Below are positions 52,591-62,447 of a stretch of 64,000 bases of DNA, one piece after another. How positions within the stretch are numbered: the stretch's first letter is position 1; every line of letters starts with the position of its first letter. The notes under the pieces are model-generated. The model was not told the DNA's origin and did not search any database. It saw only the letters and a list, made by a program, of their open reading frames with translations. Source of the stretch: Bacillota bacterium (lineage in GTDB: Bacteria; Sysuimicrobiota; Sysuimicrobiia; Sysuimicrobiales; Segetimicrobiaceae); NCBI GenBank assembly GCA_021324295.1, contig JAJPJJ010000075.1, positions 1 to 64,000 of the forward strand, written 5' to 3'. A program made the translations under genes and the position numbers.

Positions 52591-53958
52591 TCAGGTGCGG
52601 AAGATCACCGACTCCCGGCTCGTGAGGGCGATCGCGACCTCGAGGGCCAGCGCCGCGTAGAACGCGGAGGACACCGCGGCGAGGACCAGGTGGCCCCAGT
52701 TCACGGTCCCGAGCAGCAGCTCGCGGAACGCGAAGAAGGCGTTCAGCGCGGGCACCAGATAGGCCCACCCCGAGCGCTGCCATTCGCTGATGAACTGGAC
52801 GGCGAGGGCGGGGAGCACGGTCACGAAGTACAGCGGGGTGATGTACTGGTGCGCCTCCCGGGGCGACCGGGCGAAGATGCTGATCGCGAGCTGGATCGCG
52901 CTCACGAGCGCGGAAAAGAGCAGGGCGACGCCGAGCATCACGACCGCGGTCCCGAGCGGGAGGCTGACGTCCAGCTTCTTGGTGGTATGCAGCAGGTACG
53001 GGTAGCCCCAGCGGAGGCTGATCATCATCGTGATCAGGACGACGATCACCGCCCCCATCGAGGCCGTGATCACGGAGAGGAACTTCCCGATGACGATCGC
53101 CTCCCGGCTCGGCGGGGTCACGAGCAGCGACTCCAGCGTGCCCCGCTCCTTTTCGCCGGCGGCCAGGTCCACCGCCACAGACATCCCGCCCACGACAGCC
53201 CACATCGCGATGAAGAACGGGAGCAGGCTCGCGAGCAGCAGGCCCGAGAGCTGGCGCTCGGTCGCGACGTTGCGCTCGTCCAGCACGACGGGGAGGAGAT
53301 CCCTGGGGTTGAGGTGGCGGGCCGCCAGGCGCCGCGCGACGATCTGCTGGCTGTACCGGGAGATCAGCTCCACCACCCGCCCGCGCGCCGCGACGCTCTC
53401 GGGGTCGCTCGTATCGTAGAGGAGGCCGACGTGCGCCTGCCCGTCCCTGGCCAGGATCGCGTCGAAGCGCGGCGGGATCCGCAGCACCGCCAGCACGCGG
53501 CGCCGCCGCAGCGCGTCCACCGGGTCGCGCGCGCGCACCGGCGTTATGAGCCCGGTCGTGTAGGCCGTGTGGATCAGCCCCGGGGCCTCCCCGACCACGG
53601 CGACGTTGGGGGTGACGCTCTGGAGCCTGTGCTGCTGGCGCTGCGCGAGGTATGGGATGCCGAGGGTGGCGAGCGGCATGAACACCGCGGGCAGCACGAT
53701 CATCACGACGAGGGTCCGCCGATCGCGCACCGCCTCGAGCATCTCCTTGGCGTAGACGGCGGCGATCCAGCGGCCGGTCTCCTGCGGCCCGGGCGCCGGC
53801 GGGGCGGCCGCGGGGCGCTCGTGGACGCGCCCGCGCCTGGCCCGCCGGTCGCGGAGCGCCTCCAGCATGACGGACCAGACCAGCCGGCCCCGCTCGTCGT
53901 GCAGCGTCCGCATCGATCCCCAGCGGCTCTTCCACCGCGTCCACGCCCCGCGGATCAT
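52591..53958 (-). CDS. ABC-2 type transporter permease (NatB-like)
   Basis: 455 residues. The N-terminal helix (LVVMIVLPAVFMPLATLG) is followed by a large extracytoplasmic domain, then about five helices (FFIAMWAVVGGMSVAVDLA and onward). AGEKERGTLESLLVTPPSRE is the cytoplasmic loop typical of NatB/YhaP permeases. The first 80 residues contain a near repeat, MLEALRDRRA (31-40) and EMLEAVRDRR (72-81), suggesting a local duplication. The ATG overlaps the ATPase stop as ATGA. The export substrate (Na+, peptide or drug) is unknown. Confidence 0.9.
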   Translation of the reverse strand: MIRGAWTRWKSRWGSMRTLHDERGRLVWSVMLEALRDRRARRGRVHERPAAAPPAPGPQETGRWIAAVYAKEMLEAVRDRRTLVVMIVLPAVFMPLATLGIPYLAQRQQHRLQSVTPNVAVVGEAPGLIHTAYTTGLITPVRARDPVDALRRRRVLAVLRIPPRFDAILARDGQAHVGLLYDTSDPESVAARGRVVELISRYSQQIVARRLAARHLNPRDLLPVVLDERNVATERQLSGLLLASLLPFFIAMWAVVGGMSVAVDLAAGEKERGTLESLLVTPPSREAIVIGKFLSVITASMGAVIVVLITMMISLRWGYPYLLHTTKKLDVSLPLGTAVVMLGVALLFSALVSAIQLAISIFARSPREAHQYITPLYFVTVLPALAVQFISEWQRSGWAYLVPALNAFFAFRELLLGTVNWGHLVLAAVSSAFYAALALEVAIALTSRESVIFRT

Positions 53959-54695
53959 ACGACCGCCCGCTCCACGAGCTGCACGAAGATCTCCTCCAGG
54001 CCCATGCCGGTGCGCGCCTTGAGGTCTGCCAGGCGGCCCTCCGCCCGCACCCGCCCGTCGGCGATGATCGCCACGCGGTCGCAGAGGCGCTCCGCTTCCT
54101 CCATGATGTGCGTGGAGAGGATCACGCAGCGCCCCTCCTGCTTGAAGCCCAGCACAAACTCGCGCACCGAGCGCGCGGAGAGGACGTCGAGGCCCGAGGT
54201 CGGCTCGTCCAGGAACACCACCCGCGGGTTGTGAATGAGAGCCCGCGCGATGTTCACCTTCTGCTTCATGCCCTTGCTGAACGTGTCGGTCAGGCGGTCC
54301 AGGTGGGGCCCAAGGTCGAGCGCCTCGCTGATGTCCCGGAGCCGCCGATCGAGCGCGTCCGCCGGCACCCCGTAGAGGCGCCCGAAGTAACGGATGAGGT
54401 CGCGCGGGGTGAGCCGGCCGTAGACCCCCGCGTTCTCGGGGAGCACCCCGATCGCCCGCCGCACCTCCGCCGGCTCGCGCACGACGTCGTGGCCGGCCAC
54501 GCGCGCCGTGCCCGCGGTCGGTCGGAGGACCGTCGTCAGCATGCGGATCGTGGTGGTCTTGCCCGCGCCATTCGGTCCGAGCAGGCCGAACACTTCGCCC
54601 GCATAGCAGTGGAACGACACGCCGCGCACGGCGTAGAAGCTCCGGAACTGCTTGTGCAGGTCCATGGCCTCGACGAGCACCTCGTGCCCCGGCAC
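53955..54695 (-). CDS. ABC transporter ATP-binding protein (NatA/CcmA-like)
   Basis: 246 residues. Walker A GPNGAGKTTTIRML, signature FSKGMKQKVNIARAL, Walker B VVFLDEPTSGLD and ILSTHIMEEAERLCDR. The signature FSKGMKQ is typical of NatA exporters. The GTG at 54695 lies 8 bp after the protease stop. Confidence 0.93.
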   Translation of the reverse strand: MPGHEVLVEAMDLHKQFRSFYAVRGVSFHCYAGEVFGLLGPNGAGKTTTIRMLTTVLRPTAGTARVAGHDVVREPAEVRRAIGVLPENAGVYGRLTPRDLIRYFGRLYGVPADALDRRLRDISEALDLGPHLDRLTDTFSKGMKQKVNIARALIHNPRVVFLDEPTSGLDVLSARSVREFVLGFKQEGRCVILSTHIMEEAERLCDRVAIIADGRVRAEGRLADLKARTGMGLEEIFVQLVERAVV

Positions 54696-54703
54696 GGCGG
54701 CTC

Positions 54704-55780
54704 CTACGGCGTCGCGAGCGGCACCGCGCTGAGGATGAAGATCGCGGCGAGGGCCGCGGCGGCGGCCTGGTGGACCGGCGTGGCCGGCGAGATGTCATCG
54801 AGCGGCCCGGGATGGCCGCGGCGGATCATGAGCAGGATCAGGAGGGCCATCACCCAGTACCCGAGGAGGATGCCCACGGCCACGGCGACGTACGAGAGGA
54901 TCAGGTGGGCCCGGGGGCCGAACACCGCGCGCGTCACGTGCCCGCCGTCCAGCATGCTGGCCGGCAGCAGGTTGAGGGCCGTCACGAGGAGCCCGACCCA
55001 GCCCGCGAACGCCATCGGGTGGATGATCACGTCCGCCGAGGCCGGCGGGTGCAGGAGCCACCGGACCAGCAGGTCCACGAGGAGGGGCGTCGGCAGGGCC
55101 ACGACCGGGCAGCCGCGGGCGACGATCGCCGCGTGGGAGATCACGAGGGAGTGCCGGACGCCGAGGACCAGGATCGGCACCGCCACGAGGAACCCGGCGA
55201 TCGGGCCGCTCGCCCCGAGCTCCACGAGCGCGTCCCGGTTGGGCGCGGGGGTGCGCGTGAAGATCACCGCGCCGAGCGTCCCGATCGACAGCCCGGGCAG
55301 CGGCGGCATGGGGATGAAGTACGGCAGGCTCGCGTCGATGCCGCGCCAGATCGAGACGAGCTTGTGCCCCATCTCGTGGCAGACGAGGATCGCCATCAGC
55401 GACAGCGAGAACGCGAGCCCGCCCTGCACGGGGCCCAGCAGGTCGGGGACGCACTCTCCGCGCGAGTTGAAGTAGCCCACGAGGAACGTCGTGGCGAGCG
55501 TCGCCGCGAACAGCCCCGCGGGCAGGAGCCACGTCACCCGGCCCGTCGGCGGCTTCGGGATGACGAGCAGCACCGTCTCCCCCTCGCGCCGGCGGAGCAG
55601 CGGCAACAGGCCGAGGCCGCTCAGCGCGCGCCGGAGACGCAGGAACCGCGCCTTGTCGTCGGGGCCGGGGATGATCGTGAACACCGGGCGGCCGTCCTGG
55701 AACCACAGCTCTTGGACCGGAAAGTTGGCCTCGACCGCCGCGCGGACCGCAGCGAGCTGCTCGTCGGCAGACGCGATCAT
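54704..55780 (-). CDS. Site-2-type intramembrane metalloprotease (M50 family)
   Basis: 358 residues. An N-terminal cytoplasmic part (about 1-75) precedes membrane helices. The zinc site is HEMGH (in LMAILVCHEMGHKLVSIW) and the third ligand Asp is in NLLPASMLDGGH. The organisation resembles cyanobacterial/plant EGY-like or other long M50 proteases with PIAGFLVAVP in the middle. The ATG at 55780 is preferred; a GTG at 55804 adds eight residues. It may cleave a membrane anti-sigma factor or other protein; no candidate is next to it. Confidence 0.9.
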   Translation of the reverse strand: MIASADEQLAAVRAAVEANFPVQELWFQDGRPVFTIIPGPDDKARFLRLRRALSGLGLLPLLRRREGETVLLVIPKPPTGRVTWLLPAGLFAATLATTFLVGYFNSRGECVPDLLGPVQGGLAFSLSLMAILVCHEMGHKLVSIWRGIDASLPYFIPMPPLPGLSIGTLGAVIFTRTPAPNRDALVELGASGPIAGFLVAVPILVLGVRHSLVISHAAIVARGCPVVALPTPLLVDLLVRWLLHPPASADVIIHPMAFAGWVGLLVTALNLLPASMLDGGHVTRAVFGPRAHLILSYVAVAVGILLGYWVMALLILLMIRRGHPGPLDDISPATPVHQAAAAALAAIFILSAVPLATP

Positions 55781-56270
55781 AGACCCTAGCCTACCATCAG
55801 GCACGGGCCCAGAAAAGGCCGTGGGTTGCGGACCGGCTCGGATCGACCACCCCCGCGATAGCGCCCGCCGCGCAGCGGAAGCGCCCCACGCTAATGTTTA
55901 CCCAGGGCGCGCTCCCGGTAGCAGGCGCGGCGCATCGCGCAGGCGACGGTCGCGGGAGGAGTGCTTCGGGCGGCGCGTGCCGCGGGGCGGCGGTCCCGTG
56001 GTAACGGTAGACGCGGCGGGGTGTGGGGTCTATCCTCACAGACCCCACACCCTGTCCGCGCGCCACCGGGTCAACGCGATGGAACGCTAGCGCACGACCT
56101 CCGACGTCTGGGGGAGGTTGCAGCGAGGCGGACCGGCCGCGGGGGTGCCCCGCGCGTCCGGTCGAGGAGCGGCGTCCCGCCCCAACGCAGCGCGGGAGCA
56201 CGGCGATTCGCCGGGACCCCGCGACGGCGCGGAGCGCAGGCCCGCCGCGGCCGCTCGTCGCGACGCCGCG
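55781..56270. other. 490-bp intergenic region between the M50 protease and ftsZ ends
   Basis: Contains a REP-like palindrome (56019-56052) and dispersed repeat copy C (56121-56275). I see no gene. The protease promoter should lie near its 55781 end but is not distinct. Confidence 0.5.
56019..56052. repeat. REP-like palindrome
   Basis: 13-bp perfect arms (left 56019-56031 with GTGTGGGGTCT, right 56040-56052) around an 8-base loop. The right side shares 16 identical bases, acagaccccacaccct, with 60927-60942 between murC and murB. Such GTGTGGGGTC palindromes resemble repetitive extragenic palindromes that accompany RAYT-type transposases. Confidence 0.7.
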
Positions 56271-56275
56271 CTAGC
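56121..56275 (+). repeat. Dispersed intergenic repeat, copy C
   Basis: Starts cagcgaggcggaccggccgc, contains gtgccccgcgcgtccg and cggcgtcccgccccaacgca, and ends cgacgccgcgctag, where ctag is the TAG stop of ftsZ. Best match to copy A in reverse complement, also related to B and D. Confidence 0.75.
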
Positions 56276-57338
56276 GCTTCCTCAGGAACGCCGGGATGTC
56301 GAGGTCGTCGAGCCCCAGCCGCGTCTCCCGCTGCGGACCGCTCACCGCGGCCGCGGGGGCGGCCGCCTCCTCCGCATCCGCGCGGGACGCCTCGAAGCCG
56401 GTCGCGATCACGGTGATGCGGACCTCCCCGTCGACCCGCTCGTCGATCACCGCGCCGAAGATGATGTTGGCCTCCGGGTCCGCCGCCTTGGCGACGACCT
56501 GGGCGGCCTCGTTGACCTCCAGCAGCCCGAGGTCCAGTCCGCCCGTGATGTTGATCAGGACGCCCCGTGCCCCGTTCATGGAGGTCTCGAGCAGCGGGCT
56601 CGCGATCGCCGCGTGCGCCGCGGCCGCGGCCCGCCCCTCGCCGCTGCCCACCCCGATCCCGATCAGCGCCGAGCCGGCCTCAGCCATGACGGTGCGCACA
56701 TCGGCGAAGTCCAGGTTGATCAGCCCCGGCACCGTGATCAGGTCCGCGATCCCCTGCACCCCCTGGCGAAGGACATCGTCGGCGACGCGGAACGCCTCCA
56801 CCACGGTGGCGGTCTTGTCCACGACCTGCAGGAGCCGGTCGTTGGGGATGGTGATCACCGTGTTGACACGCTGGCGGAGCGCCCGGATGCCCTCATCCGC
56901 CGCGGTGGCGCGCCGGCGCCCCTCGAAGCTGAACGGCCGCGTGACGACCCCGATCGTCAGCGCGCCGAGCTCGCGCGCCACTTGCGCAACGATCGGGGCG
57001 CCACCGGTGCCGGTGCCGCCGCCCATGCCCGCGGTGACGAACACCATGTCCGCGCCCTCGAGCGCCTCGGTCAGCTCCTCGCGGGTCTCCTCGGCCGCCT
57101 GCCGCCCGATCTCCGGATCGCCGCCCGCGCCGAGGCCGCGCGTGAGCTTGCCCCCGATGTGGATCTTCTTGTCGGCGTTGGAGAGCGCGAGCGCCTGCGC
57201 GTCGGTGTTGATCGCGATGAACTCGACCCCGCGCAGGCCCGCGCTGATCATGCGGTTCACCGCGTTGCTGCCGCCACCGCCGACCCCCACCACCTTGATC
57301 GCGGCGTACCGCCGGAGGTCTCTGTCTCCATTGACCAT
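56271..57338 (-). CDS. ftsZ: Cell division protein FtsZ
   Basis: Tubulin-like GTPase of the division ring. 355 residues: GTP-binding [35 protein letters not shown], the T7 loop [13 protein letters not shown], and a C-terminal peptide [12 protein letters not shown] that binds FtsA and SepF. The short Ala/Glu linker is typical. The ATG at 57338 follows GGGAGGGG; an in-frame ATG at 57461 would add 41 residues and also has a plausible site. Confidence 0.97.
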   Translation of the reverse strand: MVNGDRDLRRYAAIKVVGVGGGGSNAVNRMISAGLRGVEFIAINTDAQALALSNADKKIHIGGKLTRGLGAGGDPEIGRQAAEETREELTEALEGADMVFVTAGMGGGTGTGGAPIVAQVARELGALTIGVVTRPFSFEGRRRATAADEGIRALRQRVNTVITIPNDRLLQVVDKTATVVEAFRVADDVLRQGVQGIADLITVPGLINLDFADVRTVMAEAGSALIGIGVGSGEGRAAAAAHAAIASPLLETSMNGARGVLINITGGLDLGLLEVNEAAQVVAKAADPEANIIFGAVIDERVDGEVRITVIATGFEASRADAEEAAAPAAAVSGPQRETRLGLDDLDIPAFLRKR

Positions 57339-57589
57339 CGTCACCCCTCCCAGTGCCTCCGGGGCAGAGGCGCCCCGCTCTCCCGCCCGCCCCGCCCCTG
57401 CCGGCCCGAGTCGCTCCGAGACCATGCGCTGTACCGGGTGCCACCGTTTGTCCGTCATCTGCCCGCTCCGTTCGCTTCGAGGATTGAACGTGTCCGGAAC
57501 CCCGCCCGCTGCGCCGTCTGTTGTGCCAACTGTGCTGCGCCCCCCGGACCCTGGTCTCCGCCCACGGCCGGCCGGGATCGCCCGCGTCC

Positions 57590-58831
57590 TCACCCCCCCT
57601 GCGTGAACTCCCGCACCCACTGCCGGATGCGTCCGAACAGCGTTCCGGTCCCATCGAGGTGGTGTGCCGCGCGCCCCGTCGGGCGCTTGCGCGCCGCGTG
57701 CAGGATCAGGCCGACGCCGGTGGCGTAGATCGGGCTCCCGACCACGTCCGCCATGCTGCCGGACACCTCGGGCACACCCACCCGTGCCGGCAGGTCCAGC
57801 TGCTCGGTCGCCGCGTCGGCGATGCCCCGCAGCAGCGCGGTCCCGCCCGTCGCCACCACGCCGGCCGGGAGCAGCGGCGCGTAACCCGAGCGCCGCAGCT
57901 GCGTTTTGATCATCGCGAAGATCTCCGAGAGCCGGGGCTCGATGATCTCGGCGAGGACCCGCCGGGGCAGGATCCGGGCCTCCCGGGTGCCGATCGGCAC
58001 GACCTCGATCGTCTCGCCTTCCGCGGCCATCGCCGCCGTCGCGCACCCGTGGCGGATCTTGAGCTTCTCCGCCTCCACGATCGGCGTGCGCAGCCCGACC
58101 GCGATGTCGCTGGTGATGTGGTGGCCGCCGATCGGCAGCACGGCGGCGTGGCAGAGCCCTCCCCCGAGGAAGAGGCCGAGGCTGCTCGTGCCCCCGCCGA
58201 TGTCCACGAGGGCGACCCCCAGCTCGCGCTCGGCCTGGGAGAGCACCGCCTCGCCGGACGCGAGCGGCTCGAGCACGAGCTCCTCGGCCTCGACCCCGGC
58301 GCGCTGCACGCACTTCAGGAGGTTCGCGAGAAACGTGGAGGCGCCGGTGACGATGTGCGCGTCGACCTCGAGGCGGGTGCCGTACATGCCGACCGGGTTC
58401 TTGACGCCGTCCTGCCCGTCGACGACGAAGTCGCGAGGCAGGAGGTGGATGATCTCGCGGTCGCTCGCCGGGATCGCGGCCATCCGCGCCGCCTCCACCA
58501 CCCGGGAGACGTCGGATTCGCCGATCTCGTGATCGCCGCGCGAGACCGCAACGACCCCGCGGCTGTTCTGGGAGGCGATGTGCTCGCCGGAGACGCCGAG
58601 GACCACGCCCGCGATCTTCACGCCGGCCATGCGCTCGGCCGCCTCGACGGCGTCCTCGATCGCCCGGGTCGTCCCGTCCAGGTCGACGACGACGCCCCTC
58701 CGGACGCCAGTAGAGGGAGAGGTCCCCATCCCGGTGATGTGGACCTCTCCCTCTTCGTCCGGCTCTGCGACGATCACGCAGACCTTGGTGGTGCCGATAT
58801 CGAGCCCCACCAACGGTCCCCGCCTGGCCAA
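57590..58831 (-). CDS. ftsA: Cell division protein FtsA
   Basis: Actin-like membrane tether for FtsZ. 413 residues: phosphate loops [17 protein letters not shown] and [16 protein letters not shown], the 1C domain, [11 protein letters not shown], and a C-terminal amphipathic helix ([10 protein letters not shown]). The start is TTG at 58831 with GGAGG 7 bases upstream; there is no ATG/GTG at this point. Confidence 0.95.
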   Translation of the reverse strand: MARRGPLVGLDIGTTKVCVIVAEPDEEGEVHITGMGTSPSTGVRRGVVVDLDGTTRAIEDAVEAAERMAGVKIAGVVLGVSGEHIASQNSRGVVAVSRGDHEIGESDVSRVVEAARMAAIPASDREIIHLLPRDFVVDGQDGVKNPVGMYGTRLEVDAHIVTGASTFLANLLKCVQRAGVEAEELVLEPLASGEAVLSQAERELGVALVDIGGGTSSLGLFLGGGLCHAAVLPIGGHHITSDIAVGLRTPIVEAEKLKIRHGCATAAMAAEGETIEVVPIGTREARILPRRVLAEIIEPRLSEIFAMIKTQLRRSGYAPLLPAGVVATGGTALLRGIADAATEQLDLPARVGVPEVSGSMADVVGSPIYATGVGLILHAARKRPTGRAAHHLDGTGTLFGRIRQWVREFTQGG

Positions 58832-58951
58832 CGGGGCACCTCCGGGTGCGATGGCAGCTGACGACCGAGCGCGACTCCAGCTTCTATGGGGGGTGCACGC
58901 CGCCCGGGACTATTCCACGCCTCCGCCGCTTCTCCTGCCGGGCCGGCGGGC

Positions 58952-59884
58952 TCAGCGCGCTCGAGGGGACCGGGTGGCCGGGATGCGGGGCGCCGGGGCC
59001 GCCCCCCGCGCGGGATCGCCCGCCTGGGAGCCGGCGGCCTCGCTCGGCTTCACGATGACGCTCCCGGGGAAGCGCAGGTCCACGTACTCGACGCGCATCC
59101 CGCGTGAGCGCACCGCGGCGAGGACGTCGGGGGCCATCGCCAGCCGGGAGGCGATCCCGTCCGCGCCGCCGACGCGCACGGCGATGCCGTCGCGGGTCTC
59201 CAGCACCGCCTCGCCGGCGTCGACCTGGATCTCCGCGACGTCCGCCCGCAGCGCTTGCGGCAGGCTGCCCGCCACCCCGGCCCCCAGGCGGACGCCGGGA
59301 TCCTGGACCGCGGCCCCGGGCTCCACCGGCGCACCGAGGCGGCCGACACGGAGGACCGGGTACGGCCCCGCGGACGGCGCCGCGGCGATCGCCACGCCGT
59401 TGGCCGCGAGCAGCACGTAGCCGTCCCCGACCGGCAGCGCCGCCACCGGGGTTCGCTCGCGCACGGAGATCACGAGGCGCCGCGGAAACGCGAGCGAAAC
59501 CGATGCGTCCTCGAGGCGCGGATCCGCGCGGAGCCGCGCCCGGATCTCGTGGGCGTTCACGCGAAAGACGCTGTCGCCCGGGCCGACGCCGGCGCGCCGC
59601 AGGATCTCCGCGGCGGGCACGGCCGCGTTGCCGCGCACGGCGACGGACCGGATGTCGAAGACCGCCGAGGCAGGAAACGCGGCCACGCCGCAGAGCGCAC
59701 AGATCGCCGCGAGGAACCGCATGAGGCGCGCGGCGACGCGGCGGCGCCGCCGCCCCGCGTCGCCGCCCCGCGCCGCCGGCGTCGGACCTCCCGCGGGACC
59801 GGCGGCCGCGGCCCGCCCCGCCGCGTCGCGCTCCCGGCTCACCCAGCGGAGCCGATACACGACGGGCTGATCGCCTCTCCTCAT
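58952..59884 (-). CDS. ftsQ: Cell division protein FtsQ/DivIB
   Basis: 310 residues. A basic cytoplasmic N-terminus of about 53 residues, one helix (RFLAAICALCGVAAF), then the POTRA domain starting FDIRSVAVRGNAAVPAAEIL, and LVISVRERTPVAALP in the FtsQ beta domain. The ATG at 59884 overlaps the murB stop as ATGA. The C-terminus is Ala/Arg-rich. Confidence 0.92.
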   Translation of the reverse strand: MRRGDQPVVYRLRWVSRERDAAGRAAAAGPAGGPTPAARGGDAGRRRRRVAARLMRFLAAICALCGVAAFPASAVFDIRSVAVRGNAAVPAAEILRRAGVGPGDSVFRVNAHEIRARLRADPRLEDASVSLAFPRRLVISVRERTPVAALPVGDGYVLLAANGVAIAAAPSAGPYPVLRVGRLGAPVEPGAAVQDPGVRLGAGVAGSLPQALRADVAEIQVDAGEAVLETRDGIAVRVGGADGIASRLAMAPDVLAAVRSRGMRVEYVDLRFPGSVIVKPSEAAGSQAGDPARGAAPAPRIPATRSPRAR

Positions 59885-60807
59885 GCCGGATCGAACTCTC
59901 CGAGGAGCTTGATCTCGGTGTGGAGCTCGGTGCCGCACCGGGCGCGCACCCGCGCCCGCACCAGCTCGATGAGCGCGAGGACGTCGGCCGCGCTGGCCCC
60001 CCCGGTGTTCAGGATGTAGTTGGCGTGCCGGTCGCTCACGACCGCGCCGCCGACCCGCAGCCCCTTGGCCCCGGCGGCGTCGATGAGCCGGCCCGCGTAG
60101 TCGTCGCCCGGGTTGCGGAAGATGCACCCGGAGCTCGGCGGTCCCAGCGGTTGCGTCTCGCTGCGTGTCCGAAGCCAGCGATCCAGCCGCGCGAGCGTCT
60201 CCACGGGGTCCGCCCGCCGGAGCGCGAGCACGGCATCGAGAACCACGGCCGGCTCGTGCTGCACACGGCTCTCGCGATACCGGAACCCCAGCTCGGCCGC
60301 GCGCCACCGTGCCTCCCCTCGCGGGGTCAGCACACGGACCTCCGCCACCACCTCGGCCAGCGCGTGGCCGTGGGCGCCCGCGTTCATCGCAACGGCGCCG
60401 CCCACCGAGCCCGGGATGCCGGCGGCGAACTCGAGCCCGGCGAGCCCGCGCGCGGACGCCCGGCGGCTGAGGTGCGGGAGGCTGACCCCGCACTCGGCGA
60501 GCACGCGCTCGCCGTCGTAGCGGACGCCGTCCTGGCCGCGGCCGGTCTTGACCACGACGCCGCGCACGCCGCGGTCGGCGACGAGCACGTTGCTGCCGCG
60601 GCCGAGGACGATGAACGGCTCCCCCGCGCGGTACAGCCAGGCCGCGGCGGCCGCGAGCTCGGACAGGCTGCGCGGCAGCACCAGGATGTCCGCCGGGCCG
60701 CCGATCCGGAACGAGACGTGCCGCGCAAGCGGCTCGTCCACGCGCACGCCGCCCGGGCACAGGCGCTCGAGGTCGGCGACGAGCCCTCCAGTCACGCTAC
60801 GCGTCAT
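59881..60807 (-). CDS. murB: UDP-N-acetylenolpyruvoylglucosamine reductase
   Basis: FAD enzyme that completes UDP-MurNAc. 308 residues: FIVLGRGSNVLVADRGVRG, GLEFAAGIPGSVGGAVAMNAGAHG, the proton-donor Ser in SSGCIFRNP and the closing Glu near LHTEIKLLGEF. The type fits the short (type II) family, which lacks the loop over the active site. The 155-bp gap upstream carries the shared acagaccccacaccct motif. Confidence 0.96.
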   Translation of the reverse strand: MTRSVTGGLVADLERLCPGGVRVDEPLARHVSFRIGGPADILVLPRSLSELAAAAAWLYRAGEPFIVLGRGSNVLVADRGVRGVVVKTGRGQDGVRYDGERVLAECGVSLPHLSRRASARGLAGLEFAAGIPGSVGGAVAMNAGAHGHALAEVVAEVRVLTPRGEARWRAAELGFRYRESRVQHEPAVVLDAVLALRRADPVETLARLDRWLRTRSETQPLGPPSSGCIFRNPGDDYAGRLIDAAGAKGLRVGGAVVSDRHANYILNTGGASAADVLALIELVRARVRARCGTELHTEIKLLGEFDPA

Positions 60808-60926
60808 GGCTGCGCTCTATGCCCCGGAATGCACCGTCTCGCGGGCCGGGCGACATGCTCTTGCGGGGCGCGGACTCCGTCCTCCGCTCCGGACGTCGAC
60901 ATCCCGACGTCGATACCTAGCGAAGG

Positions 60927-60942
60927 ACAGACCCCACACCCT
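60927..60942. repeat. 16-bp sequence shared with the REP-like palindrome at 56019
   Basis: acagaccccacaccct, identical to 56038-56053, in the gap between murC and murB. No second palindrome arm is evident here. Confidence 0.6.
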
Positions 60943-60962
60943 CCTGGTCCTGCCAAGCTGCG

Positions 60963-62375
60963 CTACCCGGCGACGAAGGACGTCGGCCCGGCGGCCGAGG
61001 CGGGCCGCTCGCGGAGCCGCGCGGCGAGGTCGTCGGCCACCCGCCAGACGTCCCCCGCCCCGATCGTCAGCACGAGGTCGCCCGGCCGGACCTCGTGCGC
61101 GAGCTGCGCGGCGACCTCTGCGAGATCGGGCACGAACCGCACCGGCCGCCGTGCGCCGACCGCGCGGACGATCAGGCCGGCGTCCACGCCCGGGATCGGC
61201 GCCTCGTCGGCCGCGTAGATCTCGGTGACGATCACCTCGTCGGCGCAGTCGAACGCCCCGGCAAATTGCGCACCCACGGTCTGCGTCCGCGTGTACCGGT
61301 GCGGCTGGAACACGGCGATGATCCGCGCGTGCGGCCAGCACGCGCGGGCGCCCTCGAGGAGGGAGCGCACCTTCGTCGGATTGTGCGCGTAGTCGTCGAC
61401 GATGAGCACCCCGCCGACCTCGCCGCGCACGGTGAACCGCCGCTGCACGCCGCGAAAGGCGCCCAGCGCCGCGGCGCAGACGGCGAACGGGACGTCCAGC
61501 GCCATCGCCGCCGCCAGGGCGCCGAGCGCATTCTGCACGTTGTAGGGACCGGGAACCCCGAGCGTCACCGTCCCGAGCGTGGCGCCCGCGCGCTGGACCT
61601 CGAAGACGGTGCGGCGGCCCGCCATCGCGCGGATGCGGCCCACGTACGAGGCCCCGGGCTGGAGGCCGTAGGTCACGACGTGCGGCCGGGTGCGCGCGGC
61701 GAGCGCGCGGCCGGCGGCCGCATCCGCGCACACGACCGCGATCCCATCCCGGGGGAGGCCGTCGAGGAACCGGCTGAACGTCTCCACCAGGCGGCCTTCG
61801 GTGCCGTAGAAGTCCAGGTGGTCCGTGGCATCCAGGTGCGTGACGACCGCGCACCGGGGCGCGATCCACAGGAGCGAGCCGTCGCTCTCGTCCACCTCCG
61901 CGACGACGTCCGGTCCCCGCCCGGCCCGCGCGTTGCCGCCGAAGTCGTCCACCTCTCCCCCGATCAACATCGTGGGATCGCGCCCGGCTCTCTCCAGAAC
62001 GAGCGCGAGCATGGACGTGGTCGTCGTCTTCCCGTGGGTCCCGACCACGGCGATGCCGCCGGCGCCTGCCATGAGCGCGGCCAGCATCTGCGCCCGGTGC
62101 ATCACGGGCAGGCCCTGGCGGAGCGCGGCCTGCACCTCGACGTTCTCCTCGGGCACGGCCCGGCTGATCACGACCACCTGACCCGGCTCCACGTGCTCGG
62201 GCGCGTGCCCGATCCGGATCTGTGCGCCGAGGGCCCGCAGCCGGCGCGTCGCCTCGGTCTCGCGCAAATCCGAGCCGGAGACCCGGTAGCCGCGCGCGAG
62301 CAGCACCAGGGCGATGGCGCTCATCCCGGAGCCGCCGATGCCGATCAGATGGACGCGCGTCCCCGGCGCGATCAC
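60963..62375 (-). CDS. murC: UDP-N-acetylmuramate--L-alanine ligase
   Basis: Adds L-Ala to UDP-MurNAc. 470 residues: HLIGIGGSGMSAIALVLLARG, ATP loop VVGTHGKTTTTSMLALVLE, VVTHLDATDHLDFYG, and VLIVDDYAHNPTKVRSLLEG. The GTG at 62375 gives the normal N-terminus. It lies between murG and murB, the usual dcw order. No ddl gene is present between murB and ftsQ. Confidence 0.97.
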   Translation of the reverse strand: MIAPGTRVHLIGIGGSGMSAIALVLLARGYRVSGSDLRETEATRRLRALGAQIRIGHAPEHVEPGQVVVISRAVPEENVEVQAALRQGLPVMHRAQMLAALMAGAGGIAVVGTHGKTTTTSMLALVLERAGRDPTMLIGGEVDDFGGNARAGRGPDVVAEVDESDGSLLWIAPRCAVVTHLDATDHLDFYGTEGRLVETFSRFLDGLPRDGIAVVCADAAAGRALAARTRPHVVTYGLQPGASYVGRIRAMAGRRTVFEVQRAGATLGTVTLGVPGPYNVQNALGALAAAMALDVPFAVCAAALGAFRGVQRRFTVRGEVGGVLIVDDYAHNPTKVRSLLEGARACWPHARIIAVFQPHRYTRTQTVGAQFAGAFDCADEVIVTEIYAADEAPIPGVDAGLIVRAVGARRPVRFVPDLAEVAAQLAHEVRPGDLVLTIGAGDVWRVADDLAARLRERPASAAGPTSFVAG

Positions 62376-62447
62376 CGCGTCTGCCCCGCGGGGAGCGGCC
62401 GCGACCGGTGCGTGTGCACGTGGGATGCCCTCCGCCGGCGCAAGATC

